This document shows positions 1 to 5,687 of a DNA stretch of 7,757 nucleotides, piece by piece. Position 1 is the stretch's first letter; each line of letters opens with the position of its first letter. Both the position numbers and the translations under genes were made by a program. Source of the stretch: Acidobacteriota bacterium (GTDB lineage: Bacteria > Acidobacteriota > UBA6911 > RPQK01 > JADFOI01); contig JAPYTY010000090.1 in the NCBI GenBank assembly GCA_029942065.1, positions 1 to 7,757 of the forward strand, in the 5' to 3' direction. The notes beneath the pieces are model-generated. The model had not been told where the DNA came from. It searched no databases and worked only from the letters and a program-made list of their open reading frames with translations.

Positions 1-1239
1 GATCAGATTGGTGTAGCTGCGCTGACGGCTGCTCACCGTCTCAATCACTGAAATGCCACGCTCCTTGGCATGATTTCGGGCGTTGACCTGGTTGATTTCC
101 TCCGAGAGAATGGGCCTCAGGATCGCCTTCAAAACATTATTGCTGATGGGCTTGTAATTGAGTTGTGCGAGATCTCCGTAGTATCGGATGCCCACTTCTG
201 AAAGCCGGATTTCCGAGACCTGTGAGATGAAGGACCCGAGTTTTTCGCCCAAACGGACATAGGGTTGAATCTGATCCAATTCTTTTCCGCTCATGGAGGG
301 GAAGTTGACCGCGTTGAGGATCACTTCCTGCTGGAGGTAGGTGGTTACCTGTTGGGCGATCTCATAGCCTACCTTGGATTGAGCCTCGACGGTGGAACCG
401 GCAATGTGTGGAGTCAGAACCGCTCGGTCTGAAGCAAGCAGCCGGGGATGAATTTCCGGTTCATTCTCAAAGACATCCAATCCGGCTCCTCCCAGCTGGC
501 CTTCCTCCAGTGCATCTGCCAGGTCTTCCTCTGACACCAGCCCTCCTCGAGCCGCGTTGATCAGTAACGCCCCCTTTTTCATCAATTGAAAGGTGCTTTT
601 GCACATGAGATGCCGGGTCTTTTCGTTCAACGGAAGATGCAGGCTGACGAAGTCAGATCGAGATAAAACTTCTTCAAAGGAGCACAGCTCGATGCCCAGA
701 TCGTTGATATATTCCTCGCTTACAAAGGGGTCATAGGCCACAATCCGCATGTGAAAGGCCTGCGCACGCTGGGCCAGTATGGAGCCGATCTTACCCAGTC
801 CCAGGATTCCCAGTGTCTTGCCTTGAAGCTCCTGTCCGATGAAGGCTTTTTTGTTCCACTTGCCCGCTCTCAGGGAGGTATCGGCGAAAGGGATTTTCCG
901 TGCCAGTGACATCAACAGGGCAAGAGCGTGTTCGGCCGCACTAGTACTGTTGCCACCCGGGGTGTTCATCACGACCACACCTTTGCGAGTCGCTGCCTCC
1001 AGATCAATGTTGTCCACCCCCGCGCCTGCCCGCCCGATAACCCGAAGGGAGTCGGCGGCTTCCAGTAGCTCGGCGGTAACCTGGGTTTTGCTGCGAACGA
1101 TGAGCCCTTCGGCATCCCCGATAGCCGAGAGTAGATCATCCGGAGAGAACTCCGTTTCATAGACCACTTCAATGCCGGATTGCTCTTCGAGGTAGTCCAG
1201 ACCGTCCTGTGAAATTGGATCAGTGATCAAGATTTTCAT
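1..1239 (-). CDS. serA: D-3-phosphoglycerate dehydrogenase, C-terminus cut by window edge
   Basis: This cytoplasmic enzyme oxidises 3-phosphoglycerate to 3-phosphohydroxypyruvate with NAD, the first step of serine synthesis. The frame is open for 413 codons from the ATG at 1239 (MKILITDP) to the edge without a stop. Visible motifs are the substrate-loop motif GRAGAGVDNID (69-79), the Rossmann GLGKIG (147-152) followed by Asp170, which should bind the NAD ribose, and the catalytic set Arg231 (NAARGG), Glu260 (ENEP) and His278 (PHIAG). After about residue 310 the chain continues into what should be the intervening (ASB) domain of the long enzyme type. Long enzymes have about 525-530 residues, so roughly 115, including the regulatory ACT domain, should lie outside. 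The gene follows the aminotransferase by 59 bases on the same strand, consistent with one serine operon. No strong ribosome binding site precedes the start. Family assignment is secure; serine feedback through the ACT domain is inferred because that domain is not visible. Confidence 0.96.
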   Translation of the reverse strand, partial: MKILITDPISQDGLDYLEEQSGIEVVYETEFSPDDLLSAIGDAEGLIVRSKTQVTAELLEAADSLRVIGRAGAGVDNIDLEAATRKGVVVMNTPGGNSTSAAEHALALLMSLARKIPFADTSLRAGKWNKKAFIGQELQGKTLGILGLGKIGSILAQRAQAFHMRIVAYDPFVSEEYINDLGIELCSFEEVLSRSDFVSLHLPLNEKTRHLMCKSTFQLMKKGALLINAARGGLVSEEDLADALEEGQLGGAGLDVFENEPEIHPRLLASDRAVLTPHIAGSTVEAQSKVGYEIAQQVTTYLQQEVILNAVNFPSMSGKELDQIQPYVRLGEKLGSFISQVSEIRLSEVGIRYYGDLAQLNYKPISNNVLKAILRPILSEEINQVNARNHAKERGISVIETVSSRQRSYTNLI

Positions 1240-1266
1240 TTCTCGGTTGTCCCGATATAGTTACTA

Positions 1267-1290
1267 GCCCGATCTTTGCATCGTTCGGGC
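1267..1290. other. Intercistronic stem-loop between aminotransferase and serA
   Basis: GCCCGA (1267-1272) and TCGGGC (1285-1290) form a perfect 6-bp stem around a 12-base loop in the 59-base gap between the two minus-strand genes. No T-run follows on the minus strand, so it is not a classical intrinsic terminator. It could stabilise or partly attenuate the message between the two cistrons. That role is inference. Confidence 0.35.
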
Positions 1291-1298
1291 GCGCGTTA

Positions 1299-2441
1299 TC
1301 AATCCTTGGCTGCTTCAGCCAGGGCAGCCTGCAGGCTGGAACCCAGTTCGATGGTCGCTCCCATTTTTAGCAGGCAGAGCTCAATAGCTGACAATACCGA
1401 AAAAACATCCAATCGGTCGAAATAGCCCAGATGGGCTATACGGATGATCTTCTGTTTCAACTCTCCCTGGCCTCCTGCAATCTTGATCCCGAGGTCTCCT
1501 TCGAGACGTTTGCTCAACTCAACCGAGGAGACGCCCTCGGGAGGAAAGGCCGCCGTGACGGCGTTGGCTGGGGAAGAGGAAACCAGTGTAAAGCCCAGAG
1601 CTTGAAGGCCTTCCCGGGTGGCCCGTGCCATGAGTTCCGCTTCGGCTAACACCTGGTCGAGACCCTGTCCGAGAATTTCCCGGGTCGTCTCGTTCAGACC
1701 GATGATCAGTGAGATCGCTGGAGTAAAGGCACTCTGTCCCTCACGCTGCTGAGTTGCTTCCTTGGCCAGGTTGAAGTAGTACGGGGGCGAAGGGTTGGCT
1801 TTGATTTTTTCGAGGGCCCTGGAACTCAGGGTCAAAAAAGACAGCCCCGGCGGTAGAGCAAAGGATTTTTGAGACCCGCTGATCACGATATCAAGTCCCC
1901 ACAGGTCGGATTCCAAAGGTTGTGTTAAAAGCGCTGTGATGGCATCGACGACGATGAAAACCTGTGGGAAATCTGCATGGATCCTCTTGGCGATCTGCTC
2001 CAGATCGTGGGCCGTTCCGGTGGAGGTTTCACACCCCTGAATCAGGACCGCCGTCATCTTCGGGTTGTGTTCCAGGGCTTTACAGATTTCCTGGGGAGAA
2101 GCCGCTTGGCCGCTCTCCTTGTCAATAGAAGTGTAGGGAATGCCGTGGGTTTGGCACAGTTCTGCCCATCGCTGCCCGAATTTTCCGGCGACCACCACCA
2201 GTGCGTGGTCTTCAGGGGAAAGTAGATTGGTAACGGCGGCTTCCATCGCTCCGGTTCCTGAGGAGGCCAGAATGACCACATCATGTTCGGTTCTGAAGAT
2301 CTCTTGTAAATTTCGGCGACTTTCCAACAGGAGCTCCTTGAACTGTGCCGTGCGATGATGAAGTATCGGTCGCGACATGGCCAGCTGAGCTTCCGGCATC
2401 AAAGGGGTTGGTCCTGGAGTAAAGAGTCTTGTCTTGCGCAT
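1299..2441 (-). CDS. Class V PLP-dependent aminotransferase (alanine-glyoxylate / phosphoserine-type)
   Basis: This is a 380-residue fold-type I aminotransferase of the class V group that holds serine-pyruvate, alanine-glyoxylate and archaeal-type aspartate/phosphoserine aminotransferases; the length is normal for the group. Motifs seen are the N-terminal PGPTP (10-14), the phosphate-binding SGTGAM (61-66), Asp166 in VVDAIT, which should contact the PLP ring nitrogen, the Schiff-base Lys192 in SGSQKSF, and Arg334 in RIAHLG, the usual substrate-carboxylate arginine. The gene lies directly upstream of serA on the same strand, which suggests that it transaminates 3-phosphohydroxypyruvate to phosphoserine with glutamate and so replaces SerC. 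Glyoxylate or aspartate activity cannot be excluded, because class V members are often promiscuous. The ATG at 2441 puts PGPTP at its usual distance from the N-terminus. There is no clear ribosome binding site; a TATGAT hexamer ends 6 bases before the ATG. The family call is firm, the substrate is inferred from context. Confidence 0.92.
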   Translation of the reverse strand: MRKTRLFTPGPTPLMPEAQLAMSRPILHHRTAQFKELLLESRRNLQEIFRTEHDVVILASSGTGAMEAAVTNLLSPEDHALVVVAGKFGQRWAELCQTHGIPYTSIDKESGQAASPQEICKALEHNPKMTAVLIQGCETSTGTAHDLEQIAKRIHADFPQVFIVVDAITALLTQPLESDLWGLDIVISGSQKSFALPPGLSFLTLSSRALEKIKANPSPPYYFNLAKEATQQREGQSAFTPAISLIIGLNETTREILGQGLDQVLAEAELMARATREGLQALGFTLVSSSPANAVTAAFPPEGVSSVELSKRLEGDLGIKIAGGQGELKQKIIRIAHLGYFDRLDVFSVLSAIELCLLKMGATIELGSSLQAALAEAAKD

Positions 2442-2447
2442 CGGGAA

Positions 2448-2453
2448 ATCATA
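2448..2453 (-). promoter_or_regulatory. Candidate -10 hexamer of the aminotransferase-serA operon
   Basis: Read on the minus strand, TATGAT lies 6 bases before the ATG at 2441. Transcription would then begin at or next to the start codon, giving a leaderless or nearly leaderless message. I see no convincing -35 box at 16-18 bases, so this is a weak call. Confidence 0.3.
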
Positions 2454-2537
2454 CTACAAACCAGGAGGTGGGGTAGACTCCTTTCAGCCGGTTTTTCCGA
2501 AGCCTCTTTTCGAGCCTATCGGCGAGCAATCCTGACG

Positions 2538-2550
2538 GGTCATCTTGACC
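2538..2550. promoter_or_regulatory. Short palindrome GGTCA-TCT-TGACC in divergent promoter region
   Basis: A perfect 5-bp inverted repeat with a 3-base centre lies between the two divergent operons and overlaps the candidate -35 box at 2545-2550. Its place and symmetry would suit a repressor or activator site. A 5-bp arm can occur by chance, and no regulator is visible in the window. Confidence 0.25.
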
Positions 2551-2574
2551 TGATCCTGGTTTCTTTCCTATCAT
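2545..2574 (+). promoter_or_regulatory. Candidate sigma-70-type promoter for the membrane-protein genes
   Basis: TTGACC (2545-2550) and TATCAT (2569-2574) are separated by 18 bases, each differing from the TTGACA/TATAAT consensus at one position. The expected start of transcription is near 2581, only a few bases before the ATG at 2584, which would give a leaderless or nearly leaderless message. No Shine-Dalgarno site precedes that ATG, which fits. Confidence 0.45.
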
Positions 2575-2583
2575 CATCCCTTC

Positions 2584-2946
2584 ATGATTCATACCGTCTG
2601 GATTTGTAGTGTCGCATGGTTCGTTCCGGGGGCCGGGCACATGATGCTCAAGAAATGGAAGAGGGGAGTCGTTTTTCTGGCGGCTTTGATGGTTTTGTTC
2701 ATCTGTGGCCTGATAATGGAGGGACGGCTTTTCGGTATCACTCCGGGATTTTTCGGAGTTCTCAAATTTGTGGCCGACGCGGGGGCCGGGCTTCCTTACC
2801 TGATAGCCAAGCTGATGGGGTGGGGAGAGGGCGATGTCACCAGTTATGCCTACGAGTACGGGAATACATTTCTGTTCACAGCGGGTCTGTTGAACATGCT
2901 CCTGGTGGTTGATGTCTTCGATATCTCTCAGGGCAGAAAAAAATGA
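2584..2946 (+). CDS. Small integral membrane protein, DUF6677-like
   Basis: The 120-residue protein has about four hydrophobic segments (about 4-19, 29-46, 52-77 and 94-112). Motifs are WFVPGAGH (12-19), followed by a basic loop KKWKRG (23-28), and a C-terminal segment GNTFLFTAGLLNMLLVVD (93-110) ending in a DISQGRKK tail. The PGAGH turn followed by a basic loop and the GNTFL-AGLLN helix match what I remember of DUF6677, an uncharacterised family seen mainly in Acidobacteriota. The function is unknown. The ATG at 2584 is the only usable start: an in-frame stop lies at 2551-2553 with no other start codon between. The gene overlaps the next one by 4 bases (ATGA), so the two are probably translated together. 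It is likely the first gene of its transcript, from the promoter candidate at 2545-2574. The gene call is firm, the family name moderate. Confidence 0.85.
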   Translation: MIHTVWICSVAWFVPGAGHMMLKKWKRGVVFLAALMVLFICGLIMEGRLFGITPGFFGVLKFVADAGAGLPYLIAKLMGWGEGDVTSYAYEYGNTFLFTAGLLNMLLVVDVFDISQGRKK

Positions 2947-3110
2947 ATCACTACGTCGCGATTATGATTCTATCGCTGTGTATTGCCTCGGTTTTCACCT
3001 TGATCGTCCAGGAGTCTGCTCAGGGACGTATCCGGTATTTCCTGAAGCTCATGGGCTATATGGTGTTGGGCTCCTTCGCAGCTTCCTGGATCATGTATCT
3101 CATACCTTAG
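2943..3110 (+). CDS. 55-residue membrane protein overlapping the DUF6677-like gene
   Basis: The ATG at 2943 overlaps the upstream TGA in an ATGA junction, and the frame runs 55 codons to a TAG at 3108-3110. Two hydrophobic segments (about 4-22, YVAIMILSLCIASVFTLIV, and 37-54, MGYMVLGSFAASWIMYLI) flank a short polar, basic hinge (QESAQGRIRYFLK, 23-35), as in a two-helix membrane hairpin. I recognise no family. The stop overlap, shared membrane character and absence of a competing gene support real expression coupled to the DUF6677-like protein, possibly as a partner. One oddity is that the TAG lies inside the left inverted repeat of the palindromic element starting at 3107, so the present C-terminus could have been set by that insertion. 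The start is determined by the overlap; function is unknown. Confidence 0.72.
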   Translation: MNHYVAIMILSLCIASVFTLIVQESAQGRIRYFLKLMGYMVLGSFAASWIMYLIP

Positions 3111-3290
3111 GCCGGAGGATGGTTTCGTCCTCTACTGCAGCGCCGAAACCATCCGTCCTGACTGTGTTCCGCTCCGTCGGTCTCCTCGACGTACTCCATG
3201 AGTACGCCTGCGGTGCCCTCCCGTCGCGCGCTTTGTCAGGCCGGCGCTTTCGTCGCTTCGTTACGAGGAACCACCCATCCTCCGGCCTAA
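3107..3290. repeat. 184-bp palindromic repeat element, copy A (MITE- or REP-like)
   Basis: The element is bounded by a 16-bp perfect inverted repeat: TTAGGCCGGAGGATGG (3107-3122) and its complement (3275-3290). Inside are an 11-bp perfect hairpin (GGATGGTTTCG 3117-3127 with CGAAACCATCC 3144-3154), a long-range arm CCGTCCTGAC (3153-3162) with GTCAGGCCGG (3235-3244, 9 of 10 pairs), and a central hairpin CGTACTC-CAT-GAGTACG (3190-3206). GGATGG at 3117-3122 can pair with CCATCC at either 3149-3154 or 3275-3280, so two folds compete. The element fills the gap between the 55-residue gene and the VanZ-like gene and would be transcribed with them. A diverged copy lies at about 7637-7757. No transposase is encoded, so it may be a non-autonomous mobile element, a REP-like sequence or a structured RNA. 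Confidence 0.8.
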
Positions 3291-3305
3291 CCTGTTGCGG
3301 TTGCG

Positions 3306-3713
3306 ATGGTATGGTTTCGCCGTAAACGTATGTGGAGGATGCAAAAGAAACTTTTTCACTGGGGGCCGGCGGTGGCCTGGGCCGGGCTGATTTTCGGGCT
3401 CTCCCACCAAAGTGATCCTCCCGGTGCCGAGTGGTTCGCTGCTTACGACTATGGGGTGCACTTTGTCGAGTATGCGGTATTCGCGCTGACCCTGGCGTGG
3501 GGGGCAACTGCGGGATTTCGGTTCTCCCTCACCCTCAAGAGTGTCGCAGCGGTTTGTGTCGTCGCCCTTTTGTACGCCCTCAGCGACGAATGGCACCAAT
3601 CGCTGGTTCCCAATCGCCAGGCATCCTGGTTGGATGTGGCCGCGGACGCACTGGGCTCCATCACCAGTGTGATGATGGTTTACGGGATGGGCCAAGGAAA
3701 AACTCGGAAGTAG
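3306..3713 (+). CDS. VanZ-like family membrane protein
   Basis: This 135-residue protein shows the VanZ-like domain pattern: a first helix ending in GLSHQS (31-36), His52 and Glu55 in the second helix (GVHFVEYAVFALTLAW), a third helix closing with YALSDEWHQ (90-98), the loop VPNRQAS (101-107), then Asp110 and Asp114 at the start of a fourth helix. The family is named after VanZ, linked to teicoplanin resistance, but most members are housekeeping proteins of unknown role, so resistance should not be inferred. In-frame ATGs at 3306, 3330 and 3339 are possible starts. The first is taken here, but GGAGG at 3334-3338 touches the third ATG, too close to serve it, so the start is uncertain. The right end of the palindromic element lies 15 bases upstream. 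The YheT-like gene follows after 18 bases, suggesting a shared transcript. Confidence 0.88.
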   Translation: MVWFRRKRMWRMQKKLFHWGPAVAWAGLIFGLSHQSDPPGAEWFAAYDYGVHFVEYAVFALTLAWGATAGFRFSLTLKSVAAVCVVALLYALSDEWHQSLVPNRQASWLDVAADALGSITSVMMVYGMGQGKTRK

Positions 3714-3731
3714 CCGGTCGAGCCCGAAGCC

Positions 3732-4781
3732 ATGACGGAAATCCTACCCTCCACTGTGGGGCCGCTACATCACTTCCAGCAGCTGCTCAAGGATCGGTCC
3801 TTTCGTCCTCCTTTGTGGCTCAGAGGCGCCCATCGGCAAACTCTGGTCGCCTCTCTCAAGAAACGGAATTTCCCCTGGGGCTGGAAGCACTCCCGGGAGC
3901 ATTTTGTGGAATTGCAGGGTGGAGCGGGTGTGCGACTGGTGGGTATCTGGCGGGACGCTCGGCTTCCCACCGTGGTAGTGGTGCATGGCACCGGTGGGTC
4001 CAGCGATTCCACCTACATGAAGGGTCTTTCCCACAAGGCTCACCGAGAAGGTTGGAATGCGGTCCTTCCGAATCTCTACAATACCAACCGGGCCATGGAG
4101 CGGCCCAAGGTGTTTCACTCCGGTTCCAGCCGGGAAGTCGATGAGATTCTCCAGCAGTTGATCCCAAAGTTTCAGATGGAGGAAATTTATCTGGCAGGGG
4201 TTTCCATGGGCGGAAATATCCTGCTCAAGTTGTTGGGAGAGTGGGAGAGGGCGTATCCGCATCAGGTCAAGGCTGCCGCGGTGATCTCTCCACTGGTGGA
4301 CCTCCGTGCCAGCTGGAAGATCCTGGAGAAGCCGTCCAACCGTGTTCTCCAGCATCATATGGTGACCAACTTGAAGCGGCGAGTCCTTCAGGGTTTCCCC
4401 TCTCTGGAAGGCTTCGTTGATCGGAAGGCCTTCCGTCGGGTTCGAACCTTCCGCCAGTTCGACGAGGTGTATACAGCTCCCCTGGCAGGCTATCGTGATG
4501 CTCTTGATTACTATGAAAAAGCCAGTGCATTACCTCATTTAAAGAACATCCATGTTCCCACCCTGCTGCTGCACTCCCTGGATGATCCGGTGCTTCCGGC
4601 GGAGCCGTTGCTGGGTCCAGAGGTTCGTTCTAATCCCTCGCTGGGGGTGGTCCTGACTCAACGAGGCGGACACGTGGGTTTCTTTGAAAAGCAGGACCAG
4701 GGCGACGATCTGGATCGATTCTGGGCGGAGAACCGGGTGATCGACTTCTTTCGCCTTTTCTCAAGCCGGGATAATGCATAA
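3732..4781 (+). CDS. YheT-like alpha/beta hydrolase
   Basis: This 349-residue protein fits the YheT/UPF0017 group of alpha/beta hydrolases, probable esterases with no firm substrate. The N-terminal signature FRPPLWLRGAHRQTL (24-38) is typical. The core shows the oxyanion-strand motif VVVVHGTGGSSDSTY (81-95), the nucleophile elbow GVSMGG (156-161, Ser158), the acid in LDDPVLP (Asp285, or Asp284) and His314 in RGGHVGFFE, so the catalytic triad appears intact. No signal peptide is seen and the protein is probably cytoplasmic. Length is close to that of E. coli YheT (about 340). The ATG at 3732 lies 18 bases after the VanZ-like stop and only a poor GAAG precedes it, so translation may depend on coupling. 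The TAA ends at 4781, followed by about 230 bases without a gene. The family call is strong, the substrate unknown. Confidence 0.9.
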   Translation: MTEILPSTVGPLHHFQQLLKDRSFRPPLWLRGAHRQTLVASLKKRNFPWGWKHSREHFVELQGGAGVRLVGIWRDARLPTVVVVHGTGGSSDSTYMKGLSHKAHREGWNAVLPNLYNTNRAMERPKVFHSGSSREVDEILQQLIPKFQMEEIYLAGVSMGGNILLKLLGEWERAYPHQVKAAAVISPLVDLRASWKILEKPSNRVLQHHMVTNLKRRVLQGFPSLEGFVDRKAFRRVRTFRQFDEVYTAPLAGYRDALDYYEKASALPHLKNIHVPTLLLHSLDDPVLPAEPLLGPEVRSNPSLGVVLTQRGGHVGFFEKQDQGDDLDRFWAENRVIDFFRLFSSRDNA

Positions 4782-5011
4782 ATTGTCTGCCGCAGTTTGA
4801 CTCTATGGAATCGGCGCACTGAGGTGCCTCCCACACTCCGAAGACAAAGTCATAGGGAAGCAATCACAATCTCTTGTCTGTGGTCTGTGGTCTGTGGTCT
4901 GTGGTCAGCCGGTCAGCCGGTCAGCTTCCTCTCCTGACTCCTGGCTCCTATTTCCTGCCTTCCTTCATCTTGGCTCGCACTTTTTCCCACTCGGACGTAA
5001 TAGCTAAGGCA
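4782..5011. other. Gene-free, repeat-rich intergenic stretch
   Basis: About 230 bases separate the YheT-like stop from the first possible radC start. The first 94 bases show only a weak stem (GCAC 4814-4817 with GTGC 4824-4827) and no T-run, so no terminator is called. Positions 4876-4925 hold tandem repeats. Positions 4926-4970 are strongly pyrimidine-rich with scattered CTCCT and TTCCTGCC words (CTCCTGACTCCTGGCTCCT at 4931-4949), a decayed heptad-like pattern. No convincing protein is encoded; a 161-codon frame over 4874-5359 is repeat-derived and then overlaps radC out of frame. Confidence 0.6.
4876..4925 (+). repeat. Tandem heptamer (GTCTGTG)x4 followed by octamer (GGTCAGCC)x3
   Basis: GTCTGTG occurs four times without change (4876-4903). 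It runs into two full GGTCAGCC units (4903-4918) and a partial third (4919-4925). The two arrays share the GGTC junction, so one probably arose from the other by slippage plus a change of unit. Arrays of this unit size are known between genes of cyanobacteria and various environmental bacteria (short tandemly repeated repetitive sequences). The copy number should vary between strains. No function is visible. Confidence 0.9.
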
Positions 5012-5041
5012 ATGGTTGCGATGGCCCACATTTTCCCACTC
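4978..5041 (+). repeat. Imperfect 15-bp direct repeat, CAC(T/A)TTTTCCCACTC
   Basis: CACTTTTTCCCACTC (4978-4992) and CACATTTTCCCACTC (5027-5041) agree at 14 of 15 bases and are spaced 49 bases apart. The second copy spans the point where the radC similarity changes frame. A local duplication or gene conversion could therefore have disturbed the radC start region. Confidence 0.6.
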
Positions 5042-5079
5042 AACGGCTCTTCGAGTCGGGTTGGGAATCCCTGTCCGAT
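5012..5079 (+). other. radC: Probable out-of-frame N-terminus of radC (frameshift or lost start)
   Basis: In the RadC frame, 5035-5079 encodes PTQRLFESGWESLSD, which resembles the usual RadC N-terminus (P-R-E-R-L-x-x-x-G-x-x-x-LSD). That frame has no ATG, GTG or TTG before the TAA at 5005-5007. The neighbouring frame has ATGs at 5012 and 5021 with AAGG at 5006-5009, and reaches 5035 as M-A-H-I-F from 5021. The two frames would join by a -1 shift at T TTC CCA (5032-5038), which has the X XXY YYZ form of a -1 slippery heptamer. A one-base sequencing error in the TTTTCCC run, a degraded start or a real frameshift would all explain this. Confidence 0.55.
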
Positions 5080-5673
5080 ATGGAATTGGTGGCGTTGTTG
5101 GTGGGTCCCGGAAGTCCAGAAGGAAAGGCGCTTCAAGACGCACAGCGGTTGCTGGAGGTGGTGGGGTCAGCGGCCAGACTCGGGAAAATCACCCGGGAAG
5201 AACTTCACCGGGTGGGGCTGGGTCGCAGGAAGGCACTGGCAATCCTGGCTGCGGTGGAGCTGCGGAATCGTATTCACAAAAATTCATTATTTCCGGGACA
5301 GCCGTTTCGTTCCAGCCTGGAGATTTTTCGTCATTTCCGACCTCTGGTGGAAGGGTTGAAGAAAGAATGTTTCTGGTGTCTTCTGCTGGACGGCAAGAAT
5401 CTAATCTTGAGGGTGGTGCGAATTTCCGAAGGGACCCTGACCGCGTCTCTTGTTCACCCTCGCGAGGTCTACCGTCCGGCGATTCGGGAAGCGGCTGCCG
5501 GAGTTCTCTTTGTTCACAACCATCCCAGCGGTGATCCCGCTCCCAGTCAGGAGGACATCCAGATAACCAGGCGTCTGGTTGAAGTGGGAAAGGTGGTCGG
5601 AATCCGGGCCCTGGACCATGTTATTATTGGCGCCCACCGATACTTTAGTTTTGTCGATCAAGGCTTGTTCTAA
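5080..5673 (+). CDS. radC: RadC-like JAB/MPN-domain protein
   Basis: From the first in-frame ATG the protein has 197 residues, somewhat shorter than the usual 220-230, because the N-terminus lies upstream in conflict of frame. The first half holds the helix-hairpin-helix-like region (ITREELHRVGLGRRKALAILAAVELRNRI, 37-65). The second half is the JAB metalloprotease-like domain with HNHPSGDP (146-153), Ser156 and Asp159, giving the full JAMM pattern H-x-H-x7-S-x2-D, with Glu96 as the likely upstream glutamate. The C-terminus DHVIIGAHRYFSFVDQGLF is typical. RadC was once credited with DNA repair; its biochemical role is unsettled, with links to DNA processing and recombination. The metal-site residues are all present, so the domain itself is not decayed. 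The PfkB gene follows after 14 bases. The family call is firm; the true start is open. Confidence 0.93.
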   Translation: MELVALLVGPGSPEGKALQDAQRLLEVVGSAARLGKITREELHRVGLGRRKALAILAAVELRNRIHKNSLFPGQPFRSSLEIFRHFRPLVEGLKKECFWCLLLDGKNLILRVVRISEGTLTASLVHPREVYRPAIREAAAGVLFVHNHPSGDPAPSQEDIQITRRLVEVGKVVGIRALDHVIIGAHRYFSFVDQGLF

Positions 5674-5687
5674 ATCGCTGACTGCCA

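Noticed and set aside
3107..3290. Intrinsic terminator after the small membrane-protein gene
   Set aside because: The stems are strong but no T-run follows any of them, and the structure is much larger than a terminator and recurs elsewhere in the window.
3100..3507. 135-codon minus-strand frame over the palindromic element
   Set aside because: It mostly translates the repeat and the complement of the VanZ-like gene; arginine/proline-rich and without any motif.
3306..3713. Glycopeptide resistance gene
   Set aside because: VanZ-like domains are common outside van clusters and no vanH/A/X or regulator genes are present here.
3765..4358. 197-codon minus-strand frame
   Set aside because: Antisense shadow of the YheT-like hydrolase, which has an intact catalytic triad; the minus product has no domain or start signal.
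4876..4925. Possible CRISPR array
   Set aside because: Units are 7-8 bases and directly adjacent with no spacers, so these are simple tandem repeats.
4874..5359. 161-codon plus-strand frame starting in the heptamer repeats
   Set aside because: Its N-terminus is the translated tandem repeat and its C-terminal half overlaps radC out of frame; no family resemblance.
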